A DNA stretch of 64,000 nucleotides from Zerene cesonia (GCF_012273895.1 NC_052127.1:5700247-5764246); one strand, 5' to 3'; shown: positions 22,801 to 37,800, numbered from the stretch's first letter. Numbers and translations: made by a program. The notes: generated by a model not told the origin, from the sequence alone.

Positions 22801-25800
22801 NNNNNNNNNNNNNNNNNNNNNNNNNNNNNNNNNNNNNNNNNNNNNNNNNNNNNNNNNNNNNNNNNNNNNNNNNNNNNNNNNNNNNNNNNNNNNNNNNNNN
22901 NNNNNNNNNNNNNNNNNNNNNNNNNNNNNNNNNNNNNNNNNNNNNNNNNNNNNNNNNNNNNNNNNNNNNNNNNNNNNNNNNNNNNNNNNNNNNNNNNNNN
23001 NNNNNNNNNNNNNNNNNNNNNNNNNNNNNNNNNNNNNNNNNNNNNNNNNNNNNNNNNNNNNNNNNNNNNNNNNNNNNNNNNNNNNNNNNNNNNNNNNNNN
23101 NNNNNNNNNNNNNNNNNNNNNNNNNNNNNNNNNNNNNNNNNNNNNNNNNNNNNNNNNNNNNNNNNNNNNNNNNNNNNNNNNNNNNNNNNNNNNNNNNNNN
23201 NNNNNNNNNNNNNNNNNNNNNNNNNNNNNNNNNNNNNNNNNNNNNNNNNNNNNNNNNNNNNNNNNNNNNNNNNNNNNNNNNNNNNNNNNNNNNNNNNNNN
23301 NNNNNNNNNNNNNNNNNNNNNNNNNNNNNNNNNNNNNNNNNNNNNNNNNNNNNNNNNNNNNNNNNNNNNNNNNNNNNNNNNNNNNNNNNNNNNNNNNNNN
23401 NNNNNNNNNNNNNNNNNNNNNNNNNNNNNNNNNNNNNNNNNNNNNNNNNNNNNNNNNNNNNNNNNNNNNNNNNNNNNNNNNNNNNNNNNNNNNNNNNNNN
23501 NNNNNNNNNNNNNNNNNNNNNNNNNNNNNNNNNNNNNNNNNNNNNNNNNNNNNNNNNNNNNNNNNNNNNNNNNNNNNNNNNNNNCACCGCGCCGCGCACC
23601 TCGTGCCGGCTCGACGACCACGAGCTCGCCTGCGGCCGCATCCAACAATCATCCACCCATCAATATATCATTGACTACCTTCTCCTCTTCAGAATCATCA
23701 TTTCGAAAGAGGGGGAAGTTGTCGATTCGACAATTTTTTTTTGTCGTTTTTTACCTTGTAACTTTCACTGAATGAACCAATTTATTATTCGAAAGCTGGT
23801 TGATGTAAACTCGGTCTAGTTCTGACATTTTGAACATATTTTTGTTTTTGATTAAAAATAATGATTAAACAGGTAAAACTGATATTAATCTAACTATCTC
23901 CCACTTCTAAATAAACAATAAACAATCATTTATTTATCAAAAAAATTTTACATATTATATGTAGATTTAAAACCCTTGCTCCCACAATAGGATTCCCTGT
24001 GTCGTGGGAACAAGTTTCTTCACAAGTTTAAAAAAGAATAACTTTACTAATTATAGATTACAAAATAAATAAATAATGTAAACAGGAAACATTTGAGTTT
24101 TTGTTATGTATGTTTGCGATGTTTTCACACAAAAACCGGACGAAGCCGGGGCGGACCGTTAATAGAATAACGAAACAATTAATAATCTTACACAAGTAAA
24201 ATTTACCCACCTTCACAAAGTGCAGTTTACAGCTAATATCCGAGCCCTGGCATGTGATGTGCATATCACCATACTGGTCCACCCATCGCTGGCCTCCGAA
24301 CAAATTGTGTACGCACGTCGTCACCTATTAAATAATGATAGATGGGATCATATAATTGCATGAAAATACCTAAATACCATATTTAATACCATACCTAATA
24401 TACCAATACCATATAAATACCATAATTAATTAGTAATAAAACAACAATTTTTATTAACTCTGGGTCATAATATAATATGATGTGAAGTTTTATATAACAC
24501 CAATTATTTTCTATACATTGAAACCTTGGTTCAAATTTAAACATCGAATATCTCATTAACCAACCAATTCAAATAAATTCATTGTGTCATACTTTATTGG
24601 ACGGATTCGTAACTTTTATTCTCATTCGTAATTTATCAAGATTACCATTAGGTATTGCAGTACTATAACACCACTATTACAGATGAAACCTAACCTTATT
24701 CCACACGTAATGGTCACCCGTAGTGAGCAGGGTGAGGTGGACCCTGCCGGCGGGTTGGAACTCCATGGATTTCCCCCAGAACTTGGTCTTGATCCTCGCT
24801 TCCTGCCAGAACACCCAGCGGCTGGACTCCGCGTGGCACGCTGATATAGGCGGGTGGTGGGAGACCTGACAAAAATGCGCATTTTTGTCTATCCGTTGAT
24901 ACAAGATTCCCCGAAAAAGAACCGCAGCAAGTTTTTATGAATTTTATAAGGTTTAGCATATAAATGCACCTCGTTTTATAGTTTGAATGGGGGAGCCGAA
25001 GCCCCCTGTTCTATTCCTCATCCTAACCAGTCTATTCCTTCTTTGCAATTGACAATCCTTTATTTTCCTTTAACACTAAAATAACTGGTTTGCTTTCCAT
25101 GAGAGTGAGAGAGACAGATAGAGTAACACGCGCCCGCCGCACGCTTTACAACTATAGCAAAAAATGTCTCCCCGTGACCACGCTCGCTGTAAAGTGTTCG
25201 AAACGTCGGGTTATTAATATAATGAATAAATCGTGTTTAAAATCCTAAAGTTTTTAATTTCTATAGCAAAAATTGTTCGTATTAAGGGGACCCCCCTTTC
25301 CCCCCATTTCACAACGCGCGATTAGCAATTCCGATGAATAAAGATTGAGACCTGTTCAGCGAGGAAGCGGAAGCGCTTGTCCTCGCGCACGCACTCGTAC
25401 GTCTCGGCCAGCAGCGGGTTGAAGGGCTTGGAGGCGGCGCGGTGCGCGGACGCCGCGTACGCGCTCACCGCGAACGCCGCCACCAGCGACATGCGCTCCG
25501 CCGCGTCCGCGCACGCCGCCGCCGCGTCCAGCAGCTCCGAGTACTCCAGCTCCTCGCAGAGGCGCTGCCGGCGCATTTCGAATAACACAACTTCAGATGT
25601 AAAACGTACAAATACGAAATAAATCGATATACATCATTATAAGATATATAAAAGACTTAACAGATACATACATATTATACATTACAACCCGTTGTTAAAT
25701 TGAATTTTAATAAGTTGAATTAGTCTGTGCTCGATGATCAGTCACCTTTCATTACCTTTAGAATAAGAAAAGTAGGTTTTTTTTAAGTAGTGCCAGACGA

Positions 25801-28800
25801 CTGTTCGAAAAAATAGCTAATTCAGTAGAGACTTTTAGAAGAATCATAATATAACTAAATAGAGTTACTATCGGTACGGAATAATACAACTAAAATATGT
25901 AGTCAGTCACCTATTACAATCAAGTAAATTACCCTATTACAAAGAAGAAGAGTCAGTAATTCCACCTAAAAGAGATGCAGAGTCATTCACCTCTAACACA
26001 CCTAAATAAAATAAGTAGAACCGCTACACAACAGAATCGAACCAAAACTCGACGCACCTAAATAAAGCATGTAGAGTTCGACTCTATTACAATACATAAT
26101 AGAGTCACAAGTAGAGTCGATGTCTAGTTGAGCACCCACCTGCAGCATATTGAGCGGCTCGTTGATCGTCACCGGCATGGATATCTGGCTGAGGTCCTTG
26201 CCGATGTTCTTGTAGAGCAGGTTCCAGAGGCTGGGCCCGCCGGGGGTGGGGCGCGGGGCGGGCAGCGCGCGCCGCCGCGACCACTGGCCCTGCCCACACG
26301 GGGCGGTCTGCTCCGCGGATACCACTGCTCGGGGTAGGGGTGCTCATTTATTTATCGGGGGGTTAAATTATTATGTGCATAAACTTGATTTTTAAAATAG
26401 GACGAAACAACAACAATATTCTATGAAACAGAAATCTCAAAATCCTCCAATCAAGTCTATTCGTTTTTAGGAAGGTCGGTTAAACAACTAATCACGTTCG
26501 ATGGTGTGAGAATTTATCAATTTATAAACTGAAGATAAGAAAACTTAAGATTAATAAACTGAAGAATTTAGAACTGTTAGCTAAACAGTAAGCAGTAATG
26601 TTACAATTTAAGTTTATCTGTACCTGTTATTGAAATAAATATATTTTCTTTCTTTCTTTCCTTTTTTCTTTCTTACTTGATTGATTACTCTAAATTTTAT
26701 GTGTACACTGTTTGTGTGGCTAAATAAAATAACAAGATTGAACATGATTTGCGCATAACAGACAAAATTCTTCTTCAGTACAGTTGGTAGTATACTAAAA
26801 AAATATATTTTTCACACAAAACACTGAAACTTACGGTTCTGCAGAAGATTCTCCGTATATTTGACCATTTTCAGTCTTCATTTACTCGAATATTTTCAAA
26901 GTACGAATTGTCTCATCTATAGAAATACAACGCACAAATATTTCAATCAGATATTTCATAAATAAAATCCCTCAAACTTACTGGCCGCATCGCTGTTGTC
27001 GGAGCTGGCGGAACCTTCCTCGCTGCTGAGCGATCCCGCTTCTGATGACGAGTCACCGTCCAACTCTATCACACCTGTCTGGAATAAATACGATTTTATA
27101 CAATAATTATAAAAGAACAAATATATAAGAACGGAAAAAAAAACATATCTTTCAAGACGAAGACAACACAAATAATAATTATTATACTATATTTTGAACT
27201 TCTTTGTTTGTAGGGGGGCGTCCATAAATTACGTGAGGTGTTTAAGGGAGGGAGGGGGTCAAGTAAAATCTTTCCAAATCTCACTTGGGGGAGAGGGTGG
27301 GTTTTAATAAATATCACGTATTTTTTTTAACAGAAACCCGTGAAAATAAAGTTTAGTTAAAGTAAAAAAAAAATTCTAGAAAAATTTACATATGTCAAAA
27401 CTTGATATATTAGTATTCGTTATTTATCCTTTTAAATCCCGCGGACGGATATTTTTTCTTTTCCTTTTTTAAATCCAATGGGTTCATAGTCAAAATATAT
27501 TTCAAAAAATCTCACGTGAGATTTAGGGAGGGGGGGGAGAGAGTGAAGGAAAATCTCACGAAATCTCACCAAGGAGGGCGGGGGGGTTCAAAAATCCTTA
27601 CGAAAAATATCTCACGTAATTTATGGACGCTCCCTTGTAATTATCGTGTAGTCTATACATACACACACACACGTCTGTACATAAACAATGAAATGCCAAA
27701 AAAAACATGCACATAAGAATTCAAAATGTAGTGTGTGTCAAAAAACGTTCCACACTCACCTCATCAGCGTTAATAATCTCGTTCTGCTTAATATCGCCGT
27801 TGTCGTGTTCCTCCGCGTCAAAGAACTCCGACGCGGACACGCACGACGAGCTGTAGCTGAGCGAGTGCTTCAACTGGTGGTTCTGTGGATTGCGTACTCT
27901 TTGAGCGAAACGATATAATATAACTGAACCGATATCTAACAATAAAATTCGTTTATTCTACAAAAAAAACGTTTCGTTTGTTCCGGCTAATCTCTGGAAC
28001 GGCTAAACCGACTTGATGTAACAAAACAATAACTTTTCATTGCAATAATCCCACGGAAACATACGGAAGTTCAAAGGAAAAACCACGGGTCGCAGCTACT
28101 TGACAGATAAAATGAAAAAAAAAAATAAAAATAAAAACTCACGTGATCCGAGTTGGCGCCCATGGACGATATCTCGGCGAGGTCGGACGCGTCGTGTATG
28201 CGCGACAGCCGCGACCGCAGCTCTGCGCGGCACACTTCGCACGTCATTACTTATGCACTCGCACCCCGCACGTGTGCGCCACGGAGGGGGGGGGGTTAGT
28301 TAGGCGTTGCAATGGAAGTGGGGGATAAGGAGGGGGGGTTAGGGGTTGTAATGGGGGTATATGTCGCCGTAAGATTGTAATCTAGCTCGCGAATCGCGCT
28401 TAAACTGTCGTTAAATTGTAGTCCGTGACATTTTTCGATAGACGTTATATTATCTATATTAATATAATTTCCTAAACGTCGATCAGGTGCGGGTCGCGAG
28501 TTGTCGATACGACCCATTCCACCCATCAAATCGAAACCATTTCACAATTTAACGGTTTCACATTGATCTATTATGATTTATTGAAAAGTTATGCGTTAAA
28601 TTCTAATCAGTATATCACGGCTCACAATGTCACGGCGACATATCAATGAATGCGCGACAGTTTCCACCTTTTTATTGGCGACATGGAAAGAATTAAAAGT
28701 ATATGGAATTGTAGGGCGGAGTCGATGGGGTGTTACATAAATGAATAAATAAATTGATAGTTTCTCAGTTGGCATCCTGAGTTCGATTCTTGTTAATTAG

Positions 28801-31800
28801 AAAAATATTTTTCAACGAAATACTATATATCCTTAAAATATTGTACTATAGTTTAGTACAATTGAAAACTATAGAAATCATGATTCAATATACTCGAAAC
28901 TAATTTTTTATCGTAGACACCTCAAATATCAAGACAATTGGTGGGCACGTTATCGCTACCATAAAAGGACGCAAAGACCTTATTTTCAAAATTTATGAAA
29001 TCAAATTTTTAGTTTTATATTATTTAAATCTAAATTTGTGATATACGAAAATCAACAAAAAAATTAACTGCATCATTTTATTAATGCAAATCAATTATAT
29101 ATTATATACACGTTTATTTATCATCATCATCATCATCATCATCATCACTTAATCAAGACAAAATTTTCCCTCTTTGTTCGTTTCGAATGATCACAAAGCA
29201 AATGGTGGGTGTTCCATATCTCACCAGAATTCTGCTGCAGCGCGGTGGAGAGGTTGGTGCGCAGCGCCGCCACCACGCCGCTGGGGGCGGGGCTGCTGTC
29301 CGCCGCCTCCATGGCGGCGCGCAGACGCCCGCGCTCGCACACCTACACAACGTGTATAGAGTAAACTACTGTTTTCTGTTGTTTTTATTCTTAAAATGCT
29401 ATCTATATTTCATTAAGCCACGTACGTGTTTTCATCTGTTTTGGAGAAGACAGTGTTAAGTTTTGGAAAATTAAAAATCAATCATTTAGTAAAATAACAA
29501 ACACACATTCACAAAACCTACGTAACTTTTCACCATTAAATTAAACGAGATTCCTTCTTCTACTCTCCTACCAACTCACCAGTGTAGCGACGATACTCTT
29601 CAAACTCGTAACCAGATCTTTGGCCAGCATGGTAAAGTCCTCCCTCAGCTGATGGTCTGGAGTAAGGCTCGTGAGGCTGGCCGGCGCTGCGTTCAGAACT
29701 TCCGCACCGGGCAACGATTGTGGCCTTGTTGCTGCACACGCTGTGAATCATTTACATTTCATATTATTATTGACTATAGATCTTTTTTTAATTGGATGAT
29801 ATAAAATATAGTATTTAAACATGAACAATGTGTATACTACTAACATAGGTATACAGAAAAGGAGGAATCGGCGCATGAGTACCTGAAAACTGTTCCACCT
29901 CAATTTTAATTCCATCCTCTTCAAATTGCCCAACTAATGCATGTTTTTATGAAAGGAGCCCGTGCCATATTGTTTCAACCGAAATTTTAAACAATTGCGA
30001 AGAATTTTTATTTTGAATCCGGTCAAGTTATTGGAGTACAAATAAAAATTGTCCTAGTTTTGATTCTCAAGCGCCAACTTTTCCTACACAAATAAGACAT
30101 TGTTATTAACCAGTGGATCTATGTTGTTCTTTAAATAAACATACAATATAAATTCTTATGTGACAGTTGGCTAAAAGGAGCTGGTGGGTCGCTTAATGGT
30201 AAACGACCAGCCCTGGTCATAAACATTTGCAGAAGCTATATGCCAGTGCAAATGGGTTGCCAACTTTAGTGGTTAAGGAATGAGGAAAGGATTGATGGAG
30301 GGAGAAAAAGAAAGGACTTGGATGGGGACAATTTAAATTAAATTATTTTTTAAATCTTGAGCTAGTTAAGCTTCCAGATGGATTTTGTAGGATTTACCAC
30401 TCATGCAAAACAGTAGTGTTTGTTACGAGTCAAGTAATATTTGAGTGTTATTTTTGCTGCATTTATTATGTTAAAAAGGTATTTTTGTTCATTGTAAGTG
30501 GTAAAAAACCATATTCACGGAGGGCACCAGTTTTCAGATAAAAAGTCATCAAAATCGGTTCACCCAGTCAAGAGTTCCGAAGAATAAATACAAGATAACA
30601 TAGTCGAATTGATAACCGCTTCCTTTATTTGAAGTCGGTTGAAAAATAAGGTAATAATTCAATACTTTAGTATTAAAAAAATAACAGAGAACTTTACTGG
30701 AATATTTTCATGAAATACATTACTGAGATAGTTCTACGCCTTTGAAAGAAAATTCTTAGTATAAAAGCAAATATAAATGTTTTTTATATTGAAACATTAT
30801 TTGTCTTAATAATAATTATAATGAATATAATCATTTCATGCTCATGCACTTTGTTTCTATTTTGATAAATAAAAAAGTACGTGAGACCTTAAAAACCTTC
30901 AACTAATGTTTTATATACAATGAATCGAATAACACATTGATGAAGCTTTAATGTGAATGTAAAATTAGAAATAATGTGTATTTTTTAATATACATAAGAT
31001 ATCTACTACTTGTAATACCTAAAGATATAAATAAAGCTAAATAAATACATGAATTTGGAAAAAATTTAATGCTATAAAACTAGAAATTTAATATATATAG
31101 ATTTATAACTATAAAGAATTTTTAATTAAATAGGATAAAGTTTTTTTTTAGAATTATATGTAATTTTCAGAGTCTAAACTATTCGATATAATCTCATATA
31201 ATTTTAACTTTATGACGGTGAAGATATTTAGTCTACTAATATGGTAAGGTACTATAATAGTATGCTAAGATACTATAGTAGTAACTATGTAGTTAATACT
31301 TTCACTGAACCAAACATACAATAAAACACTATCAACGTCTTTTGAACTTTACTCACTTGGACAATTTTGATATTCCCTCAAAAACTTCATAATATACAAG
31401 AAGACAGTTCTTCCGAGGGGTACTATTATTCCATCACTATCACTAGACATTGTTTCAGCACAATTTATTCAACAAAAACTATTTATTAAAACTGATTTCT
31501 TTCGATCTTAAGGTATCACTAATTTCTTCGAGAACAAAATAATATTGATTCATTGTATCATACAAAAATAAACCCAAATTCGATGTTCATAAGATTCATA
31601 TTCGAATAGCATTTACAAGAAGCTGTAGTGAGATAATCAACAGATTAATCTTATCTTGGATAACGCAGAAACTGTAGAGATTTACTTAACACGTCATCGT
31701 CGTTTATGTTATAAATCGTCTAGTCAGCACAGTAATAGGTGGTTAACCTCTTTAATATTCGATATTGGGAAATAAGTGCGTTTTTAAGACAGTTTATTTC

Positions 31801-34800
31801 ATAGTATTGAAGTGGAAAAAATGTGTCAAGGTTTTTTAACAACGTTGATCATAAAAAAAAAGAAATGTTATACAATGCATAAGCTAATTTGGTGTTAAGA
31901 GCTGGTATGCGTTGATTGATATTTTATTAAGTTTTTAGCTGTATTAAGAACGACACGTATAGTAAAGTAGGATAGTAGAATAAATTAAAAAACAATATTT
32001 AACGTAATTTGCTACTCAGTTTTAATATTTAAAAGTGGATTTCACCCGTTATATTCATCAATGAATATGTGCGTGAAAAAAAAATATCGCCAAAAATGAT
32101 AAAATCTTATTTCAGTATGAGTACATGTCCTCGACAGCTAAAGCATGCGCGTGAAACCGCAGCGCAGTGTATGAGGCGTGAAAAACCGAAAAATGTAAAT
32201 AAAATAAAACCTTACGAACTAAAGTGGACGCCAGAAAAGTAGATAGAAACACTGGAATTGAAATAGAAAATAGTTCATTAGTTATTTCCATTTAATATCA
32301 AAAACCAACATGCAATTCTAAATTTCATTTTAATTTATTTCATTTACTAATGTCAGTAAGCGTTATATTTAACAAGAAACTAGCGTTCATGCTACCACGT
32401 GCATATGAGACGCCATTTTGTGTCCACAACAAGATGGCCGACTTACCCATTTCGTACAATCCTTGAAATGGCACAATTCCCAACATTAAAGTCTACATTA
32501 AAACACAAACACGTCTAGGTAGAGTTTAATTTGAAAACAATAAATAAATTTTACACAAAGAAAAAACAAATAATAAAAATGCAAAAGGTTAGGACATAAC
32601 ATGATCTAAATCTACGACTTGCACACATTTTGACAAGTTGGTTTCGTGGCGCTCAGTACATCCAATGTTAAAACTAGAAAACAAACACGCAGTCACACTT
32701 GTGCCGTGGATTGTAAAAGTTTTATAATGGAATCGTGGGTAGATTTAATTTCTCTATATCAATTAACGTGTGATGTCTATATGTGCATGCATTAAATGTT
32801 TATTGTTTGGTTATAGATTTACTAATGGCCCATATATACATATATAGCAATAAAATATTATGAGAAATCAAATCTTAACCCACAGAAATAGAGAATGGAC
32901 TTTAAGGACAAAACTTATAGCAAGGATTTAACTACAAAATAACCTATCTATTCATATCTGTTTGAACTCTAAAAAAATACGTTTGAATTCAAATAAGAAC
33001 AGAGGAATTACTCTTTTGGCCACTAAAAATAAAACTAAAGACAACACGTCCGCCCTATAACCGCTTCTTTGGTATAGGTTTATTTCATTCACGCTAGCAA
33101 AAAACCTAATATGCTTAAGAAAAAAAAAATACATAAGAACAATTCAGTCCATTTTCCACACATATTATACACAGAAGCATCTAGACATTATGTATAAAAC
33201 ACACAAACACACAGACAATAAGCTTTTTTATTATTTTATATTTACCTATCGGCAAAGATGCGGCGGAATTGGGGACAGAGGAAGCGCCCCCGCCAGGGGA
33301 AGGGGGAGCTGTTAGAGTCGATAATGCCTGCAATGTAATATTTAGTTATTTTTGTCATATATATATATATATATCTAAAGTAATATTATAAAGCTGAAGA
33401 GTTTGTTTGTTTGAACACACTAATCTCAGGAACTACTGGTCCGATTTGAAAAATTCAGTGTAATATAGCCCATTTATTGAGGTCATTTATTTGCCCATTT
33501 ATTGTTATAAATGTAACTGAACCATTACAGGAACTATTGTGGTACTTTCTCTTAGGATTGCCGTTTTAAAATAACGCAAAACGAGTTTATAAATTCCACT
33601 CTAAAAGGCTTGTTTCATTATTCGAATCACAAATAAGATAAATATTAAACAGAGAATTTAAAGTGGATGTCAAATATTTTCGAAATTATTCCTAAAAAAC
33701 AGGAAAAAAACCTAAGAGATCTATCACAATAATTCCTGAACAGTTCAGCTTTAGTATTTCTACTGAGCGAGCAGCAAAAAGTCCATTTTACTTTTACCCT
33801 CTAAATAAACTTACCATATGAGAGCTAGAAGGGTCGATATGGTGCGGCCCCAGTTCGACGGAGCCACATTTGTTGTTTGATTTCTTTTTCCGTAAGCCGA
33901 ATTTGCGTCTGTCCTTTTTCACGTTGGGCGAAGCGCCTTCTATTGATACCTAAATCGAAAAAAAAAATTATTTACTAACTATAATAGAGTTTAAAATATT
34001 AAATTATTATTGTTAAATCTATACTAATATTATAAAGACGAAGAATTTGTATTTTTGTTTGTTTGTAATGGATAAACTCAAAAACAACAAAATTCTTTCA
34101 CCATACGAAAGCTTCAACTTCACTGAGTGACATAGGCTACAAATGTACCACGGGCGAAGTCGGGGCGAACAGCTAGTAATATATAAATTAGGATGTCTTT
34201 AAAAGACACGCAACTGTAGTAAAATAGGTTTTGCAAGCAAAAATAGTCTCTTTATAGTTTAATATGTATGCTCTACGATAAATTTTTTTCTATTACTACT
34301 TACTCAATAATCAGAATAATTTATGGTTATATGTCAAACATTATATAAAATAACTAGGTGCTCGTCCCGGCTCAGTCCGGATATCATCTTTATCCTAAGG
34401 GAGCATTTAATTGGGATAAAAAGTATCCTATCACCCAAATCAGCTCATACCCTGTCTGTTTACCAAATTTCATCAAAATCCGTTCAGTAATTTCACCTTG
34501 ATTGACGGACAAACATCCAAACAAACTAACTTTCACTTTTATAATATTAGTGCGATTTATACCATTGTAAATAATAACATATGATACTGGTTTATTTGAA
34601 TTTGAATATGTATGTAAAAAAAGTATTAACTTTTAAATTTGGAACATCCTTTCAACGAAACAGAAACGATCACAACACATCGACTTCCACAGGGGCAATT
34701 TTGTTCATCTGAAAACAGGTTTACTTTTCTAAAGTATATGTAATTCAGTTAACAATTTGCGAAAAGCCAGGATAATGCAAGAAAAATATACGAGGGGGTT

Positions 34801-37800
34801 ACCATCATGTCTTAAAGCAGTACTAATTTCAGTGTGGGAAAAAGAGTGTTGTAAGGCGTCTAGTGCCATTACTTTTTCACATTGGAAATACTGCTTTAAG
34901 ATGTTACGTTAATCCCAAAATGAAAAAGTATAAACATTATAATATTATTTTATATTGTTTTCTTCACACTTCACATGTCTTTAGCCTAGATTTTTATCAG
35001 TTTTAACTAAACTTTAAAATTCCACATTGGAACCAGTTCTACAATTAATTTTAGACACTTCCACGCATCCACACTAACTAATTTCCAGAAACGTCCATAT
35101 AGACACACGCCCACACAAAACAATAGATTCTAGAATTTTCTTCTTACATCAGTATCGTGGTGCGTCTGCTGTTGCAGCTCGAGCGTGTCCAATAGCCGCT
35201 GCAGCTGCTGCACCGACAGTTGCACTTGCCCGAGCTCCCGGGACACATTGTCCAGCGGACCACCCGATTCTGGAATGGACTTTATTGCTTAGACATAGAG
35301 CTCAATTTACAATGCATGTAGTTCTACATTGCAAGACGAGTTTTTAAAGTAAGCTAGTTAGTTAGATTAGGAGTTCGTAATTTTTGGAAAAATTAAAAGA
35401 TAGACAATAACGCAGTTTAATTTTTTATTCCCAATTCATTATGTCCCACTGATGTCGCTTTAAATGTTTGGTCTGTGTCTGTGTGGTTGTTATATTAATA
35501 TATAATTCTTATATATCATAATCATAGTCAATCCTTTTGATAGAAAGTATCATAACAAATTGTGTTGTTTATTATAATTTATTTCTGTAAATGTTTATAC
35601 ATATAATGTTGTAATGAGAGTATATTCGTGTACAGAAAAAAATATAATGGACTTATAGCGGGGATGTGCATGCAGTTATTCTGATTTAAATTAACATGCC
35701 TTTCAAATTAAATTAATTACACATCGTCTGGAAAATCAGTCAATGTATGTTCATACACTTAATTTCAAATCAATCATTTATTTAGAAAGATTTTAAGCAC
35801 ATTGTTAGAAAAGGCCAGACTGGCCATACACCAGCAATAATGAATTTTTAAAACGGGTGTTTATCTCGCTGCCTCGCCTGGGTGAGTCAGGCAATTAACT
35901 TACTTCAGTATTGCCAATTAAGTGCGAACAACACACTTAAAACACCTTAATGTTTTTAAAGGTTTTTGAATATAATACAATCTTAGCTGGGCTATATCTT
36001 CACTACTATGACTGATTTTCTATGTGAAATAAAAAAAAATTGTAGTAAAATTTTATGACATTTTTCAATCACTAAACCTCAATGTTAGTTTATCAAGCAA
36101 GCGGGCAAATTTTAAGTTTCCTCAATTAATTAATTTCAATATCTTGATAGCCTTTTGGTTGCTCTAAAACTGTTACCCTTTAAAAAAATACGATTTTTCT
36201 TTAAATGTGCGTTTGTGAATTGATCAATAGCCAGCTGCAAGCACTTTGGGCATTTGAATAGGCGGGCAATATTTAGTTATAAATTTAGAATTTTACCTAT
36301 AATCCAGCTAGCCAATCTGCCCCCAGGCGTGCCCGACACGAAGCCGGCCTGCGGGCCCCGGAGCGGCCCCGACGTGGGACTTACCAGCCCTGGGACAGAA
36401 TTTCGAGGTGATGGGACGTAGGACATTGAAAACTGATCAAATCTTCGAGATTTTTCATAATAATGTGGGTAATTAATTTACGAGTATGTCTTGTTGACAA
36501 AAATATTTCTTTTTAATATTCTAAATTCGTTGTGGGTCTTGCGGTAGCACTGGTATAATTGGATGGGTGGGGTGTTTAAAAATGGCTTGGCTAAGATTAT
36601 ATAGAATAGAATATACTATGAAACATCCGCAAACGGTCGCTTTGAATATAGGAAATACAAAATATTTATAGACTGCAATCGTCGTCGGTCAAGTCATAAT
36701 TGGACATAATACTTGTATATCATAGATGTTGCTTAAGAATATTTTAACATAGTAAATACTCATTATATACACGTATTAATCGTAGATGGCCAGTGTTACT
36801 TTTGTGACAAGGCTTATTCTATATTCCTTGATCAATGGCCCCAGTTTTCAATGTCCAGTACATATTTTCACAACGCATTTAGTTTTCAGACTCAAAATCG
36901 TAATTATATCTTTAAGACGCACTTCCAATTCAATTTATGCAAATCGGTAGTAGTATTCAAACGAAATGCGATATGGGTAGGATAAATTCGTGCAATAATT
37001 TCCAAGATGGAATGTCAATTAAAATTTATAAGGGGATTCAAAATTGCAGAAACTCATCGTAGAGATTAATTGTTGAACCAATCGATAGACTTTAATTTAA
37101 TTAAATATTTGATACGATATGACGAAAAATCTAAAAATCAATATAAGCTTACAATTTTTTATAGATTAGCATTTTCCTGTGTTTGATGTTAAGCGAGTAA
37201 TATATATTTAGAAATTAAATACTTTTTAACAAATTTTCAGTCTGTAATATCTAAACGCTAATGGTTTATTAGAGTGTTCATGCTCTTAATGATTCAACAA
37301 TTACATTGCCAATACTACTAAAAACATTTTAAGAATGGATTCATATGGAGAGGTGCCAAGAGATATCAGTATAGAAATAATGGTCGTGTGATTGGGACAG
37401 CCATAGTCCTGTCAATATCGAATCGATTCTTAAATTATTTTATACCAGTAAAACAAACATTATACTAAACAAATTCTAAAGGGATATAAAGGAATTTGTT
37501 ATTACTTCATACGGTTATGTATGTACATGCTACAAACATTTCAAATTATGCTCAAATGTACTTCTAGGATTCTAACATGTAAAAATTTATTAATGGAGGG
37601 AAAAAAATAAAGCGATTAGGAATTCGAACTAGACTTTTAAAATGACTTGAAAAATTATACGTCGATCAAAGTATATAATGAATTAGTTCGTATATACATA
37701 TATATATGTTGAATATTTTTGTAAGTTTTTTTTATGAGATTCATATGAAACATAATTTCATTTATGACACGTGTTAAATACTATAATAATATTGTACAAA

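Noticed and set aside
22385..23775. Several long overlapping frames across the 1000-N gap
   Set aside because: They are produced by N and by GC-rich flanks. The true ORP frame enters and leaves the gap as short exons.
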